Program-made: the position numbers and the translations under genes
Shown: one piece after another, positions 48,295 through 58,713 of the stretch
How positions within the stretch are numbered: position 1 is the stretch's first letter
Layout of the letters: each line of letters starts with the position of its first letter
Origin: DATJKD01 sp963728295
GTDB taxonomy: Bacteria > Pseudomonadota > Gammaproteobacteria > Steroidobacterales > Steroidobacteraceae
Direction of reading: 5' to 3'
DNA: 64,000 nucleotides
NCBI GenBank assembly: GCA_963728295.1
Contig: CAVSKB010000019.1
Span: forward strand, 930,001-994,000
Notes under the pieces: model-generated
Database searches by the model: none
Told to the model about the DNA's origin: nothing
The model's input: only the letters and a program-made list of their open reading frames with translations

Positions 48295-51067
48295 ATGAGG
48301 CTCGAATTTGTGCGCACCGCTCGCTCGACGCGCCTCGTCGCCCTCGCCGCGATGGCGGTGACCGCGTTGCTTCCGTGGCGCGCGGGCATCGCCGACGGTG
48401 TTGATCCCTTTCGAAAAATTCAAGCTGGACAATGGCTTGACCGTCATCGTCCACACCGATCGCAAGGCACCGATCGTGGCGGTGAATCTCTGGTATCACG
48501 TCGGGTCGAAGAACGAGCGCTCGGGAAAGACCGGTTTCGCTCATCTATTCGAGCACCTGATGTTCCAGGGCTCGGAGAATTACAACGATGAGTTCTTCAA
48601 GCCCATGGAAGACGTGGGCGCGACCGCGATGAACGGCACGACCAACTTCGATCGCACCAACTATTTCCAGAACGTGCCGACCAGCGCGCTTCCGCTCGCG
48701 CTCTGGATGGAATCGGACCGGATGGGACATCTGCTCGGCGTGATCGACCAGGCACGGCTCGACGAGCAGCGCGGCGTGGTCAAGAACGAGAAGCGGCAGG
48801 GCGAGAACCAGCCGTACGGGCGAGTCTTCGACTCGGTGGTGAGCGCGAGCTTTCCCACAGGTCACCCCTATCACTGGCTGCCGATCGGGTCGATGGAGGA
48901 CCTCGACGCCGCGAGCCTCGACGACGTGAAGGAGTGGTTCCGCACCTATTACGGCGCGGCGAATGCGGTACTGGTGCTCGCGGGCGACATCGATGTCGCC
49001 ACGGCACGCGCACAGGCGCAGAAGTACTTCGGCGACATACCGCCGGGCCCGGCGATCACGCGGCCCGAGACCTGGGTCGCGGCGCGCACGGAGTCCACGC
49101 GCGAGACGATGTACGACCAGGTGGCGCAGACGCGTCTGCACCGGTTCTGGAACACGCCCGAGGACGGCACCACTGAAGCCGATCTGCTGGTGATCGCAGG
49201 CGAAATCCTGGGTGGCGGAAAGACCTCGAGGCTCTACGAGCGTCTCGTGTACCGGGACCAGATCGCGGACAGCGCCTCGGCCGGCCAGAGCGCCCTCGAG
49301 ATCGCGGGTTTCTTCGGGATCACGGCGGACGTCAAGGCCGGCGTCGACGAGCGGAAAGTCGAGGCGGCGATCGAGGAAGAACTGCGCCGCTTCATGCTGA
49401 AGGGCCCGACGAAAGCCGAGCTCGATCGCGCGCGGATGGCGGTGCGCTCCGCTTTCATCAAGGGCCTCGAGCGAATCGGCGGTTTCGGTGGCAAGGCCGA
49501 TGTTCTCGCATCCTGCGAGGTATACGAAGCCGATCCGGGCTGTTACCGACGATCGCTGCGCGTGGTCGAGGAGGCGACGACGGAGCAGGTTCGGCAGGTC
49601 GCCGAGCGCTGGCTCGCGCAGGGCGATTACACGCTCGAGGTGCGGCCGTATCCCGCGTACCACGCCTCCGCCACTGGCGCCGTCGATCGCAGCAAGGGTC
49701 TGCCGGTGATCGACACGTATCCAGATCTCGTCTTTCCTGCGCTGGAGCGCGCGAAGCTCGGAAACGGGATCCCCGTGATCCTTGCCAGCCGTCCGAACGT
49801 ACCAGTGGTGCGAGTCTCCGCGCTCTTCGATGCCGGGTACGCGGCCGACCGTGAGCCGCGGCTCGGGCTGTCGAGCTACGCGATGGCCATGCTCGACGAG
49901 GGCGCGGGCCAGATGGACGCGCTCACGATCGCCGATCGCGCGAAGACGCTCGGCGCGGATCTCGGGGCTGGCTCCTCGCTCGACACGTCGTCCGTCTCGG
50001 TCTCGGCGCTGACGGAGCGGCTCGACGAGTCGGTCGGTCTGCTCGCAACGCTGGTCCGCGACCCGACGTTCCCGCAGCACGAGATCGATCGCGTGCGGGG
50101 CGAATGGATCGCCGGGATCCAGCGCGAGAAGTCGAGTCCCGACGGGCTCGCCCGTCGCCTCCTGCCGCCGCTGCTGTACGGGGCGGGTCATCCGTATGCG
50201 ATCCCGTTCTCCGGCTCCGGCACCGAGACCGCGATCGCGGCCATCACCCGCGAGGATCTGCTCGGGTTCCAGCGCGACTGGCTGCGGCCCGACAACGTCA
50301 CGCTGATCGTGGTCGGCGACACGACGCGCGAGGCGATCCTGCCCGTGCTCGAGAAGCACTTCGGCGGCTGGACCCCGCCGACGGCAGCGCGGCCGGCCAA
50401 GGCCATCCCCGAGGCCGCACGTCCCGCCGCCGCGCGCCTGTACCTCATCGACAAGCCGGCTGCCGTGCAGAGCAGCATCCTCGTGGGGCTCGTGGCGCCG
50501 TCGAGCGCGGCGCCGAACGCCATCGAGATGGATACGATGAACGACGTGCTGGGCGGAACCTTCACGTCGCGTCTCAACATGAACCTGCGCGAGGACAAGC
50601 ACTGGTCGTACGGCGTGCGCTCGAGCCTGCCCGACGCGCAGGGTGAACGCCCCTGGCTGCTGGCCGCGCCGGTCCAGACCGACCGCACCGTCGAGGCGAT
50701 GCGCGAGCTCAAGCGTGAGATCGATGAGTTCGTCGGACCGCGGCCGTCGACCACCGCTGAAATCCGCAAGGTCATGAATCGGCAGGTCCGCGCGCTGTCG
50801 GGCCGCTATGAAACCAATGCCGCGGTCGCGAGTGCGATCGCCGAGATGATCGTGTTCAACCGTCCCGACGACTACGTGCGCACGCTCAAGGACCGCATCG
50901 AGACGCAGACCGACGCTGCGGTACAGGCGGCCGCGGTCGAGGCCCTGGACCCGTCGCGTCTGACCTGGATCGTCGTCGGCGATCTCGATGTCATCGAGCG
51001 TCCTATCCGCGAGCTCGGTTTCGGCGACGTGCGCGTGCTGGATGCCGACGGACGGACTGTGCGCTGA
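48295..51067 (+). CDS. M16 family zinc protease, two-domain, frameshift after signal peptide
   Basis: The ATG at 48295 opens a signal peptide (LVALAAMAVTALLPWRAGI) and after a shift near 48402 the frame continues PFEKFKLDNGLTVIVHTD. The zinc motif is TGFAHLFEHLMFQG with the distal Glu in DEQRGVVKNEKRQ. A second M16 domain without the motif starts near residue 470 (LGNGIPVILASRPNVPVVRV). Total about 915 residues, the typical size of single-chain M16B peptidases. A DUF2891 gene starts 11 bases later. Peptide substrates are unknown. Confidence 0.9.
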
Positions 51068-51077
51068 AGGGGAGCAG

Positions 51078-52215
51078 ATGAGATTCGAACACCGACTGCG
51101 CGCCGGACCAGGCGCTGTCTCTCTGTTTGTGCTCCTTGCAGCGCTCCTGGCGCGCCCGGTACCGGCCGCTGCGTCCGAGCCGCTCGACGCAGGAGCGGCA
51201 CAGCGCTTTGCCGCGCTCGCGCTCGCGTGCGTGCACAAGGAGTATCCGAACAAGATCGCGCACGTCCTCGCGGGCGATGCGGACGTGCGCCCCCCGCGGG
51301 CGCTGACGCCGGCGTTCTACGGCTGCTACGACTGGCATTCGTCGGTACATGCGCACTGGCTGCTCGCACGGATCGCGCGGCAGTTTCCCGGGAGCGGGAC
51401 TGCGAACGCCGCCCGCGCAGCGCTCGCCGTAAGCCTTACCCCCGAGAAGATCGGCTCGGAGCTGATTTATCTGCGCGGCGAGGGTCGCAGCTCCTTCGAG
51501 CGGCCCTACGGTCTCGCCTGGCTGCTCGCACTCGCCGCCGAGCTGCGCAGCTGGGAGGACCCGCAGGCACGCACCTGGGTGGCGGCGCTGTCACCGCTCG
51601 AGGCGGAGGCGGCCGCGCGAGTCGCGGGCTGGCTGCCGAAGCTCCACTACCCGATTCGCGTCGGCGAGCACAGCCAGACGGCGTTTGCGTTCGGCCTGAT
51701 CCACGACTGGGCACGCGTGGCCGGCAACGCTGCGATGCTCGAGCTGCTCGACGAGCCGCGGGCGCGACTACTACCTCGCGGACCGCGACTGTCCGATCGC
51801 GTACGAGCCTTCGGGCGAGGATTTCCTGTCGCCCTGCCTCGCCGAGGCGGATTTCATGCGCCGCATCCTCACGGGGGCTGAATTCGCGCGATGGCTCACG
51901 GGCTTCCTGCCGCGCATCCCGCGCGCCGCGAACGCCGACTGGCTCGCACCCGGCATAGTCACGGATCGCAGCGATCCCAAGCTCGCGCACATCGACGGTC
52001 TCAACCTGAGCCGCGCCTGGATGCTCGAAGGCATCGCGTCGGGCCTGCCGAAGGGCGATCGACGCGCCGCCGCCCTTGCGGCCGCTGCCGCCGCGCATGC
52101 CGCCGCCGCGCTCCCCGCGGTGACCGGCGAGCATTACGAAGGCGGCCACTGGCTCGGCACCTTCGCCACCTATTACACGACACGCGCGGGGCTGCCGGCG
52201 ACCGACGCTCGCTGA
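51078..52215 (+). CDS. DUF2891 protein, exported, frameshifted
   Basis: About 375 residues from the ATG at 51078 (upstream GGGGAG). A signal peptide ends at AAAS. The conserved HKEYPNKIAHVLAGDADVRP and FYGCYDWHSSVHAHWLLARI are signature words of DUF2891; RVGEHSQTAFAFGLIHDWAR follows. A shift near 51765 separates the last third (DCPIAYEPSGEDFLSPCLAE). The fold resembles alpha/alpha toroids; activity unknown. It follows the M16 protease and may be cotranscribed. Confidence 0.83.
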
Positions 52216-52236
52216 TTGCCCCCGGAGTTCACGTCA

Positions 52237-53985
52237 CTAGGCGAGGAGCCGGCGCATTTCCTGCAGAACCCCCGCGGCCTCGGGCCCCATGAGCAGGTGG
52301 ATGCTCAGCGGCGAGGGACGTGCGATGCCGCGCAGACCGAGCGCGCGCAGATCGTCCTCCCTGGCGAGCGCACCGTCGCGAAGCGTCGCCAGGATCCGCG
52401 TAGCTGAGCCTTCGAGCTTCGCGACGTTCTGGTCGCCGCCCAGCGCCTCGAGCAGGCGCGATGGGAGCGCGTTGTTGCTCGACGAAACCACGGCGGCTGC
52501 GGATAACCCGCCACCCGACGGAACCGCTGCCGCCGTCGATGTGCCGCCACCGCGCAGGACCGCGCGCAGCTCGCCTGCGACCTGGTCCGCTATCGGGCCC
52601 AGGACCACCTGGAGCAATTCCGCCGACGGACGCACGAAGCCGCGGGCCCCGAGCGCACGCAATGCCGCCTCGTCGACCGCCGACTGGTTCGCGACCTCGA
52701 GCCGCAGTCGCGTCGTGCAGGCGTCCACCGCGCGCAGGTTGGCGGCGCCGCCGAGCGCCGTGATCATGGCCCGTGCACGGTCGGTCCCGGACGCGGCCTC
52801 CGTCGCGACCATCGCATCCGCTTCGCGGCCGGGCGTCGTCAGGTTGTAGCGGCGGATGAAGAAGCGGAAACAGGCGTAGTACGCGAAGGCGTACCCGAGC
52901 CCGATCGGGATCAACCACCAGGGACGGGTCGCCTGTCCGAAGTTGATCACGTAGTCGAAGAGTCCTGCGGAAAAGCTGAAGCCGAGCCGCACCCCGAGCG
53001 CGTCCATCATCGCCATCGCGAGCCCGGTCAGGACCGCATGCACGGCATAGAGCAGCGGCGCAAGGAACATGAAGGTGAACTCGATCGGCTCGGTGACCCC
53101 GGTCAGGAACGAGGTCAGCGCCATCGACGCGAGCAGCCCGCCCGTGGCACGACGTCGCTCGGGTCGGGCCTCGTGGTACATCGCCAGGCAGGCGGCGGGC
53201 AACCCGAACATCATCACCGGGAAGAACCCGGACATGAACGCGCCGGCCGATGGATCGCCGGCGAAGAAGCGATTCAGGTCACCGGTCGCGCCGCCGTAGT
53301 CGCCGACCAGGAACCACGCGAGGTTGTTCAGGATGTGATGCAGACCCGTGACGATCAGCACGCGGTTGAGCACGCCATATGCAAACAGACCAAGCTCGCC
53401 GGAGCCGAGCACCGTACGACTGAGCGCGTCCATGCCGCGCTCGAGCACCGGCCACCCGTAGCCGAACGCCGCGGCCACGACCAGCGCCGCGCACCCGCTT
53501 GCGATCGGCACGAAGCGGCGGCCGCCGAAGAACGCGAGATAGCTCGGGAGGCGGATGTCGGAATAGCGGTTGTACAGCAGCCCCGCGATCACTCCGGAGA
53601 TGATCCCGGCAGGGACGCTCAGCTTCGCGAGCTCGCGGGACTTGTACGCCGCGGCGGCGAGATCGCGTGCCTGGCCGGCGAGCCCCGCGATCGCCTCCGG
53701 CGGCACGGCGATCAGGACTTCGGCACCCTTGGTGGCGACCAGGAAGCCGACGACGCTCGCGAGCCCGGCCGCGCCGTGGTTCTCGCGCGCGAGACCGACC
53801 GCCACACCGATCGCGAAGAGGAGCCCCAGGTTCGAGAACACGGCCTGGCCCGCCGCAGCCAGCATCGGGATGCCGAGCAGGTCCGGCTGGCCGAGTCGCA
53901 GCAGCAGCCCTGCGATCGGTAGCACGGCGATCGGCAGCATGAGTGCGCGGCCCAGTTGCTGCACCCCCGCGAAGGCGCGTTTCAC
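52237..53985 (-). CDS. nagE: PTS N-acetylglucosamine EIIBC with extra EIIB-like domain
   Basis: 582 residues, intact. The EIIC domain (1 to about 385) has ten-odd spans with the sugar-site words GLHHILNNLAWFLVGD and SFLTGVTEPIEFTFMFLAP. The EIIB domain (about 400-478) carries the phosphorylated Cys423 in DACTTRLRLEVANQ. A second EIIB-like unit (508-582, LLEALGGDQNVAKLEGSATR) has Ser527 where Cys should be. The sugar is inferred from the GH20, TonB receptor and GntR neighbours. It starts with a GTG inside the stop of the EIIA-HPr-EI gene. No soluble EIIA is fused here; that role lies in the upstream gene. Confidence 0.92.
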   Translation of the reverse strand: MKRAFAGVQQLGRALMLPIAVLPIAGLLLRLGQPDLLGIPMLAAAGQAVFSNLGLLFAIGVAVGLARENHGAAGLASVVGFLVATKGAEVLIAVPPEAIAGLAGQARDLAAAAYKSRELAKLSVPAGIISGVIAGLLYNRYSDIRLPSYLAFFGGRRFVPIASGCAALVVAAAFGYGWPVLERGMDALSRTVLGSGELGLFAYGVLNRVLIVTGLHHILNNLAWFLVGDYGGATGDLNRFFAGDPSAGAFMSGFFPVMMFGLPAACLAMYHEARPERRRATGGLLASMALTSFLTGVTEPIEFTFMFLAPLLYAVHAVLTGLAMAMMDALGVRLGFSFSAGLFDYVINFGQATRPWWLIPIGLGYAFAYYACFRFFIRRYNLTTPGREADAMVATEAASGTDRARAMITALGGAANLRAVDACTTRLRLEVANQSAVDEAALRALGARGFVRPSAELLQVVLGPIADQVAGELRAVLRGGGTSTAAAVPSGGGLSAAAVVSSSNNALPSRLLEALGGDQNVAKLEGSATRILATLRDGALAREDDLRALGLRGIARPSPLSIHLLMGPEAAGVLQEMRRLLA

Positions 53986-56519
53986 GTGACCACCGCCGAT
54001 GCGTCTCGATACGTTCCGCGTTCGGCGTCGCGCAGCAGCGCGCGCACTTCCGGCGCGGAAGCAAGCGCGAGCGCCTGCTCGGCGAGCGCCCGGCAGCTCG
54101 CGTGCGTCGATGCCCGGACCTGCGCCTTGATGCGCGGGATGAGACCGGGAACGACCGACAGCTCCTCCACGCCGAGCCCGAGCAGCACGGGCACCGCGAG
54201 CGGATCCGACGCCAGGCCGCCGCAGACCGCGACGTGCCGGCCGCGCGACCGGGCGGCGTGAGTCGTTACCGCGACCAGGCGCAGCACCGCCGGATGCAGT
54301 CCGTCGAGCTCGCTCGCGAGCTCTGGATGCGTGCGGTCCATCGCCAGCGTGTACTGCGTGAGGTCGTTGGTTCCGATCGAGATGAATTCTGCGACCTCGC
54401 AGAGCTGCGCGGCCGAGAGCGCTGCCGCGGGCGTTTCTATCATGACGCCGAGCGCCGGACGCGCCTCGATCCCGAGCCGTGCGGCGGTGGCGTCCATCAG
54501 CGCGCGTACGCGCTCGACGTCTCCGGGGTCGTTGACCATCGGCAGCATGACCCGGCAGCTCGCGAGGGGGCGGATGCGGAGCACCGCCTCGAGCTGTGCC
54601 GCGAGCAGCTCCGGGTGCCGGAGGCTCACGCGGATGCCGCGCACACCGAGCGCCGGGTTGTCCTCGCGTGCCTGCGACAGATAGGCGATCGGCTTGTCGG
54701 CGCCGGCGTCGAGCGTGCGGATCACAACCGGGCGGCCGGCGAACGCATCGATGACCTTCTGGTATTCAAGCGCCTGGGTGGCGACATCGGGGGCAGTCTG
54801 GCGGTCGAGGAACAGGAACTCCGTGCGCAGGAGTCCGCACCCTTCGGCCCCACGCGATACCGCCTCGGTCGCCTCGGCCGCCGAGCCGATGTTCGCGAGT
54901 ACTCCGATCCGTACGCCGTCCGTGGTCACCGCCGGCATCTGCGCTGAGGCGCGCTCGGCGGCTTCGCGCGCAGCGCGCTCTCCGAGCTCACGCTCGGCCG
55001 CGGCGACCTGGTCGCGCGGCGGTTCGACCAGCAGGTGGCCCCGCTCGGCGTCCAGCCACAGGCGGGCCCCCTTCTCGATCGCGAGAATCGCAGGGCCGAG
55101 TCCCACCAGCATCGGCTTGCCCATCGCCGCCGCGAGGATCGCGACATGGGAGGTGGCCCCACCGCGCGCAGTGCCAATACCGGCGATGCGGCGTGCGTCG
55201 AGCGCGATGAGTTGCGAGGGCAGGAGCTCGTCGGCCAGCACGATCGCCGCTTCTGGCAGGTTGATCGCGGCGTCGCCCTCCTCCCCGGCGAGCGCTGCGA
55301 GTACCTGCGATTCAAGGTCCAGGAGATCGTCTGCGCGCTCGGAAAGGAGCGTGTCCCCAAGGTCGCGGAGCGCCGCCATGCTCGCGCGCACCGCGCTCCG
55401 CCAGGCGAAACCTGCGCTGCGGCCACGTGCAATGGATTCTGCCGCGGCGGCGAGGAGATCGGGGTCGTCGAGGAACTCCAGGTGCGCCGTGGCGATCTCG
55501 CTCTGCGGCCCCTGATCGGCGGCGGCGAGGGGGCGGAGCCGCTCCCGCACCGCATTCCGCGCACGGGCAAGCTCTGCGGACTCGTGCGACGCACCCGCCC
55601 CCATCTCGGCGACGCTGCGCTCGGCGCGGGTGACGAACGCCGCGGTCCCGAGCGCGACGCCACGCGAGGCGATGACGCCCGGCAGCGTGGCACCGGCGGC
55701 TGGCTTGGCGGCCGGCGCCGCGCTTTTGGCTGTCTCGGGACTTGCCTGCGTGCCGCGCGACTCCGCCGTCACGCCTTCGAGCAGCGAGGCCACCGCCGCG
55801 AGCGCGGCGTGCGCATCGACACCTTCGGCCTCGAGTGCGATCTCGTCGTCGTGGCGCACCCCGAGCGACATCAGCGACACCGCACTGGCCGCGCTCGCGC
55901 GGCGTCCGTGCGCGACGACCGTCACACGGGCATCGAAGTCGCGCAAAGTTCGCGCGATCAGCGCCGCGGGCCGGGCGTGGATGCCATGCGGCAGCGGCAC
56001 ACGCAGCCGCAGGCCGGCTGTCCCGCCACCCTCCGAAGATGTCGCCCGCGATGCGGCTCCGGTCGCGCGGAGCTCCATCAGGAGCTCGCCCTGAGAGACC
56101 GCCCGGCCGACCAGCCTGCGGACGATTTCGAAACGCTCGCCGTTCGTCACGAGCAGGGGCGTGACCAGGCTCGGTGCCCGGCGCGCGATGACATCGAGAT
56201 CGAACCTGATCAGCGGAGCGCCCGCCTCCACCCGCCGGCCTGCCTGCACCTGCGCCTCGAATCCCTCGCCCTTGAGTGCAACCGTGTCTACGCCTACGTG
56301 CATCAGGAGCTCGGCGCCGATGTCGGCGCGCAGCGTCACGGCGTGCCCGGTCGGCGCGACCGAGATCAGTTCTCCGGCGCAGGGCGCATGCAGGACGCCG
56401 GAGGTCGGGTCGATGGCGAGACCGTCGCCGAGCATCCGGTCCGCGAAAACCGGGTCCGGCACCTCCTCGAGCGGCATCGACCATCCGGAGAGCGGCGACA
56501 GCAGCGCAAGCGTGGTCAT
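53982..56519 (-). CDS. ptsP: PTS EIIA-HPr-EI fusion (phosphoenolpyruvate-protein phosphotransferase)
   Basis: 845 residues, intact. EIIA (Crr type, about 1-150) has the active His74 in LLMHVGVDTVALKGEGF. HPr (about 168-250) has His181 in LPHGIHARPAALI. EI (about 278-845) has His458 in ARGGATSHVAILAAA, the PEP-binding GCGLLRTEFLFLD, EFISIGTNDLTQYTLAMDR and Cys766 in VAVCGGLASDP. It carries phosphate from PEP to the Cys of NagE, making the locus self-sufficient. It starts nine bases after the GH20 stop and shares a GTGA with nagE; regulation is probably with the operon. Confidence 0.95.
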   Translation of the reverse strand: MTTLALLSPLSGWSMPLEEVPDPVFADRMLGDGLAIDPTSGVLHAPCAGELISVAPTGHAVTLRADIGAELLMHVGVDTVALKGEGFEAQVQAGRRVEAGAPLIRFDLDVIARRAPSLVTPLLVTNGERFEIVRRLVGRAVSQGELLMELRATGAASRATSSEGGGTAGLRLRVPLPHGIHARPAALIARTLRDFDARVTVVAHGRRASAASAVSLMSLGVRHDDEIALEAEGVDAHAALAAVASLLEGVTAESRGTQASPETAKSAAPAAKPAAGATLPGVIASRGVALGTAAFVTRAERSVAEMGAGASHESAELARARNAVRERLRPLAAADQGPQSEIATAHLEFLDDPDLLAAAAESIARGRSAGFAWRSAVRASMAALRDLGDTLLSERADDLLDLESQVLAALAGEEGDAAINLPEAAIVLADELLPSQLIALDARRIAGIGTARGGATSHVAILAAAMGKPMLVGLGPAILAIEKGARLWLDAERGHLLVEPPRDQVAAAERELGERAAREAAERASAQMPAVTTDGVRIGVLANIGSAAEATEAVSRGAEGCGLLRTEFLFLDRQTAPDVATQALEYQKVIDAFAGRPVVIRTLDAGADKPIAYLSQAREDNPALGVRGIRVSLRHPELLAAQLEAVLRIRPLASCRVMLPMVNDPGDVERVRALMDATAARLGIEARPALGVMIETPAAALSAAQLCEVAEFISIGTNDLTQYTLAMDRTHPELASELDGLHPAVLRLVAVTTHAARSRGRHVAVCGGLASDPLAVPVLLGLGVEELSVVPGLIPRIKAQVRASTHASCRALAEQALALASAPEVRALLRDAERGTYRDASAVVT

Positions 56520-56527
56520 CGACGCAC

Positions 56528-58640
56528 TCAGTCGCGAAGCTCGATCGAATCGATCGCCCACATCGGGTCGATACCACGGCCGGTGAAGGTCAGGCAGAGG
56601 TCATGCGTGCCGTCGCGCGGACGGATCGCCGCGGGCGGCAGCCGCGTAACCGCGTCGCTGGCCACGGCCGGTGCGAGCGGCATGCTCGCGATCAGCTCGC
56701 CGTCGCAGCTGTCGAGACGGATCTCGAGCTCTCCTTCGGGCGTCGCGGGCGGGCGCAGCCGTATCGCGTCGCGATCGCGGCCGATCTGGAAGTTGAAGGG
56801 GAACTGCCCGACCGACGCGTCGATCTGCGTGACGCGAGACAGGTCCGCGCGCTCGTAGATCCAGCAGGGTTGCATGATGTCGACCAGGAACACCGCGCGT
56901 GTGCCGGCAAGTGGCGCGTCGTCCTCGAGATTGAGCACCAGCTTGTCGCTGCACGTGCGCATCTCCTGGCTGCGGCGGAGATTGGGTTGCGGCGAGGTCG
57001 CCGCGCGAAACGACGAGTCCGCGGCGTGGAGCCCGATCGCATCGTACCAGCCGCGCGCGCGCGTCAGCCGCCGGTGGAAATCCGCATAGTCGAGGCGCTC
57101 CGCGGGCGACCAGCCGACCTCGGCCACGGCCGCGGCGCGCGGGAACGCCATCCACTGAACCCGGTCCTCGGTGCGGATGTGCTCGGTCCAGAGGTTTCCC
57201 TGCAAGCCGAGGATGTGATGACGCTGCCCGGGCGGCAGCGCCGGCGGCATCGGGTCGAAGCGATACACGGTCTCGAGATCGATGACCCTGCCGCGGCCGG
57301 GCGGCTCGGTGGTGCCGGCGCCCTGCCGATTGTCGAAGTACAACGTGGGCCACGGCGAAAGCACGGCGTCGTGACCCGCCGCGGCCGCGGCGAGCGCACC
57401 ATCGATGCCGCGCCAGGACATCACGGTCGCATCGGGCGCGAGCCCGCCTTCGAGGATCTCGTCCCAGCCGATGAGCCGCCGCCCGTTCGCGGCGAGAAAG
57501 CGGCCGATGCGTTGCACGAAGTAGCTCTGCAGCGCGTCCTCGTCGGCAATTCCGCGCTCGCGCATCCGCTGCTGCACGAGGCGCGAGCTCCGCCACTGGT
57601 CCTTGACGGCCTCGTCGCCGCCGACGTGGATGTACTGGCCCGGAAATAGATCCATCACCTCGCGCAGGACGTCTTCGAGGAACGCGAAGGTCGCGTCCTC
57701 GACGTTGAAGAGGTTCGGATAGATCCCCCAGTCCGCAGGAACCGCGGCTGGGTCTCCGTTGACGCCGAGCGCCGGGTAGGCCGCGATCGTCGCGGTGGCA
57801 TGGCCCGGCATCTCGATCTCGGGGACGATCGTGATACCGCGATCGGCCGCGTAGCGCACGATGCGGCGCACCGTGTCCTGCGTGTAGTACCCACCGTATA
57901 CGCGGGGCCGGCCGGTGGCCGGGTCGATGTCCGCTGCCGCCGCACGCCCGGCCGGCACGCGCCAGGCGCCAACCGAGGTGAGTCGCGGGTACTTCTTGAT
58001 CTCGAGCCGCCAGGCCTGGTCGTCGGTCAGGTGCCAGTGCAGCACGTTCAGCTTGTGCAGCGCCATCCAGTCGATGAAGCGCTCGATGAATTCGGGGGAC
58101 TGGTAGTGCCGCGCGGAGTCGAGCATCAGCCCGCGCCAGCGCGAAGCGCGGCTCGTCGTCGATTGCGAGCGCCGGCACGGTCACGCGGCCGTCGGCGGTG
58201 CCGGCGCCGGCGATGAGCTGCCACAGCGTCACAGATCCGTGCGCGAGACCGCGGGGATCGCGTGCGCGCAGACGGGCACCCCGCGGTTCGATCTCGAGGG
58301 AATAGCCCTCCGCAGCGGCAACCGGAGCATTCGCATCGAGTGAGAACCGGATCACCGCTGAATCATCTGCGCCGCCATCCTGTGCCGCGAGCAGGTGCAG
58401 GCGCGGCCCGCCAATCTGCTGCACTTGCCCGGCGAAGCGCAGAGCGATCTGCCGTGCCTCATCGCCCCCCTCGACGGACAGCACGGCGTCGTCCCGGAGG
58501 GTCAGCGACCCGTGGTGAAGGACGAGGTTCGCAGGGACGGGTACCAGAGCCGGCTGCGCGTCGGGCTGCCGTGCCGCGGAAAGCGCGACGGCAGGCACCA
58601 GCATCGATGCAAGGGCGATGGCGATACACGGTCGCTTCAT
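56528..58640 (-). CDS. GH20 beta-N-acetylhexosaminidase, one frameshift
   Basis: About 700 residues from the ATG at 58640, signal peptide LASMLVPAVALSAA. An N-terminal GH20b domain is followed by the catalytic barrel: RHYQSPEFIERFIDWMALHK, IVPEIEMPGHATATIAAYP, then the catalytic Asp-Glu pair in YIHVGGDEAVKDQW and LGLQGNLWTEHIRT. A C-terminal beta domain ends DPMWAIDSIELRD. One shift near 58135 splits the first from the second domain. It should release GlcNAc from chito-oligosaccharides in the periplasm. It is first in the operon with the EIIA-HPr-EI and EIIBC genes. Confidence 0.93.
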
Positions 58641-58713
58641 ATGTTCAGTCCGGGCTCCGGCACCGGTCTGCGACCGCGCCGGTGGTCGCAACTTCAGTAG
58701 ACTGCGGCCCAAT

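Noticed and set aside
48545..51253. Open frame of 902 codons antisense to the M16 protease
   Set aside because: High GC makes long antisense frames common; the composition is Arg/Asp/His-rich without any motif, and the sense frame carries HLFEH and full M16 homology.
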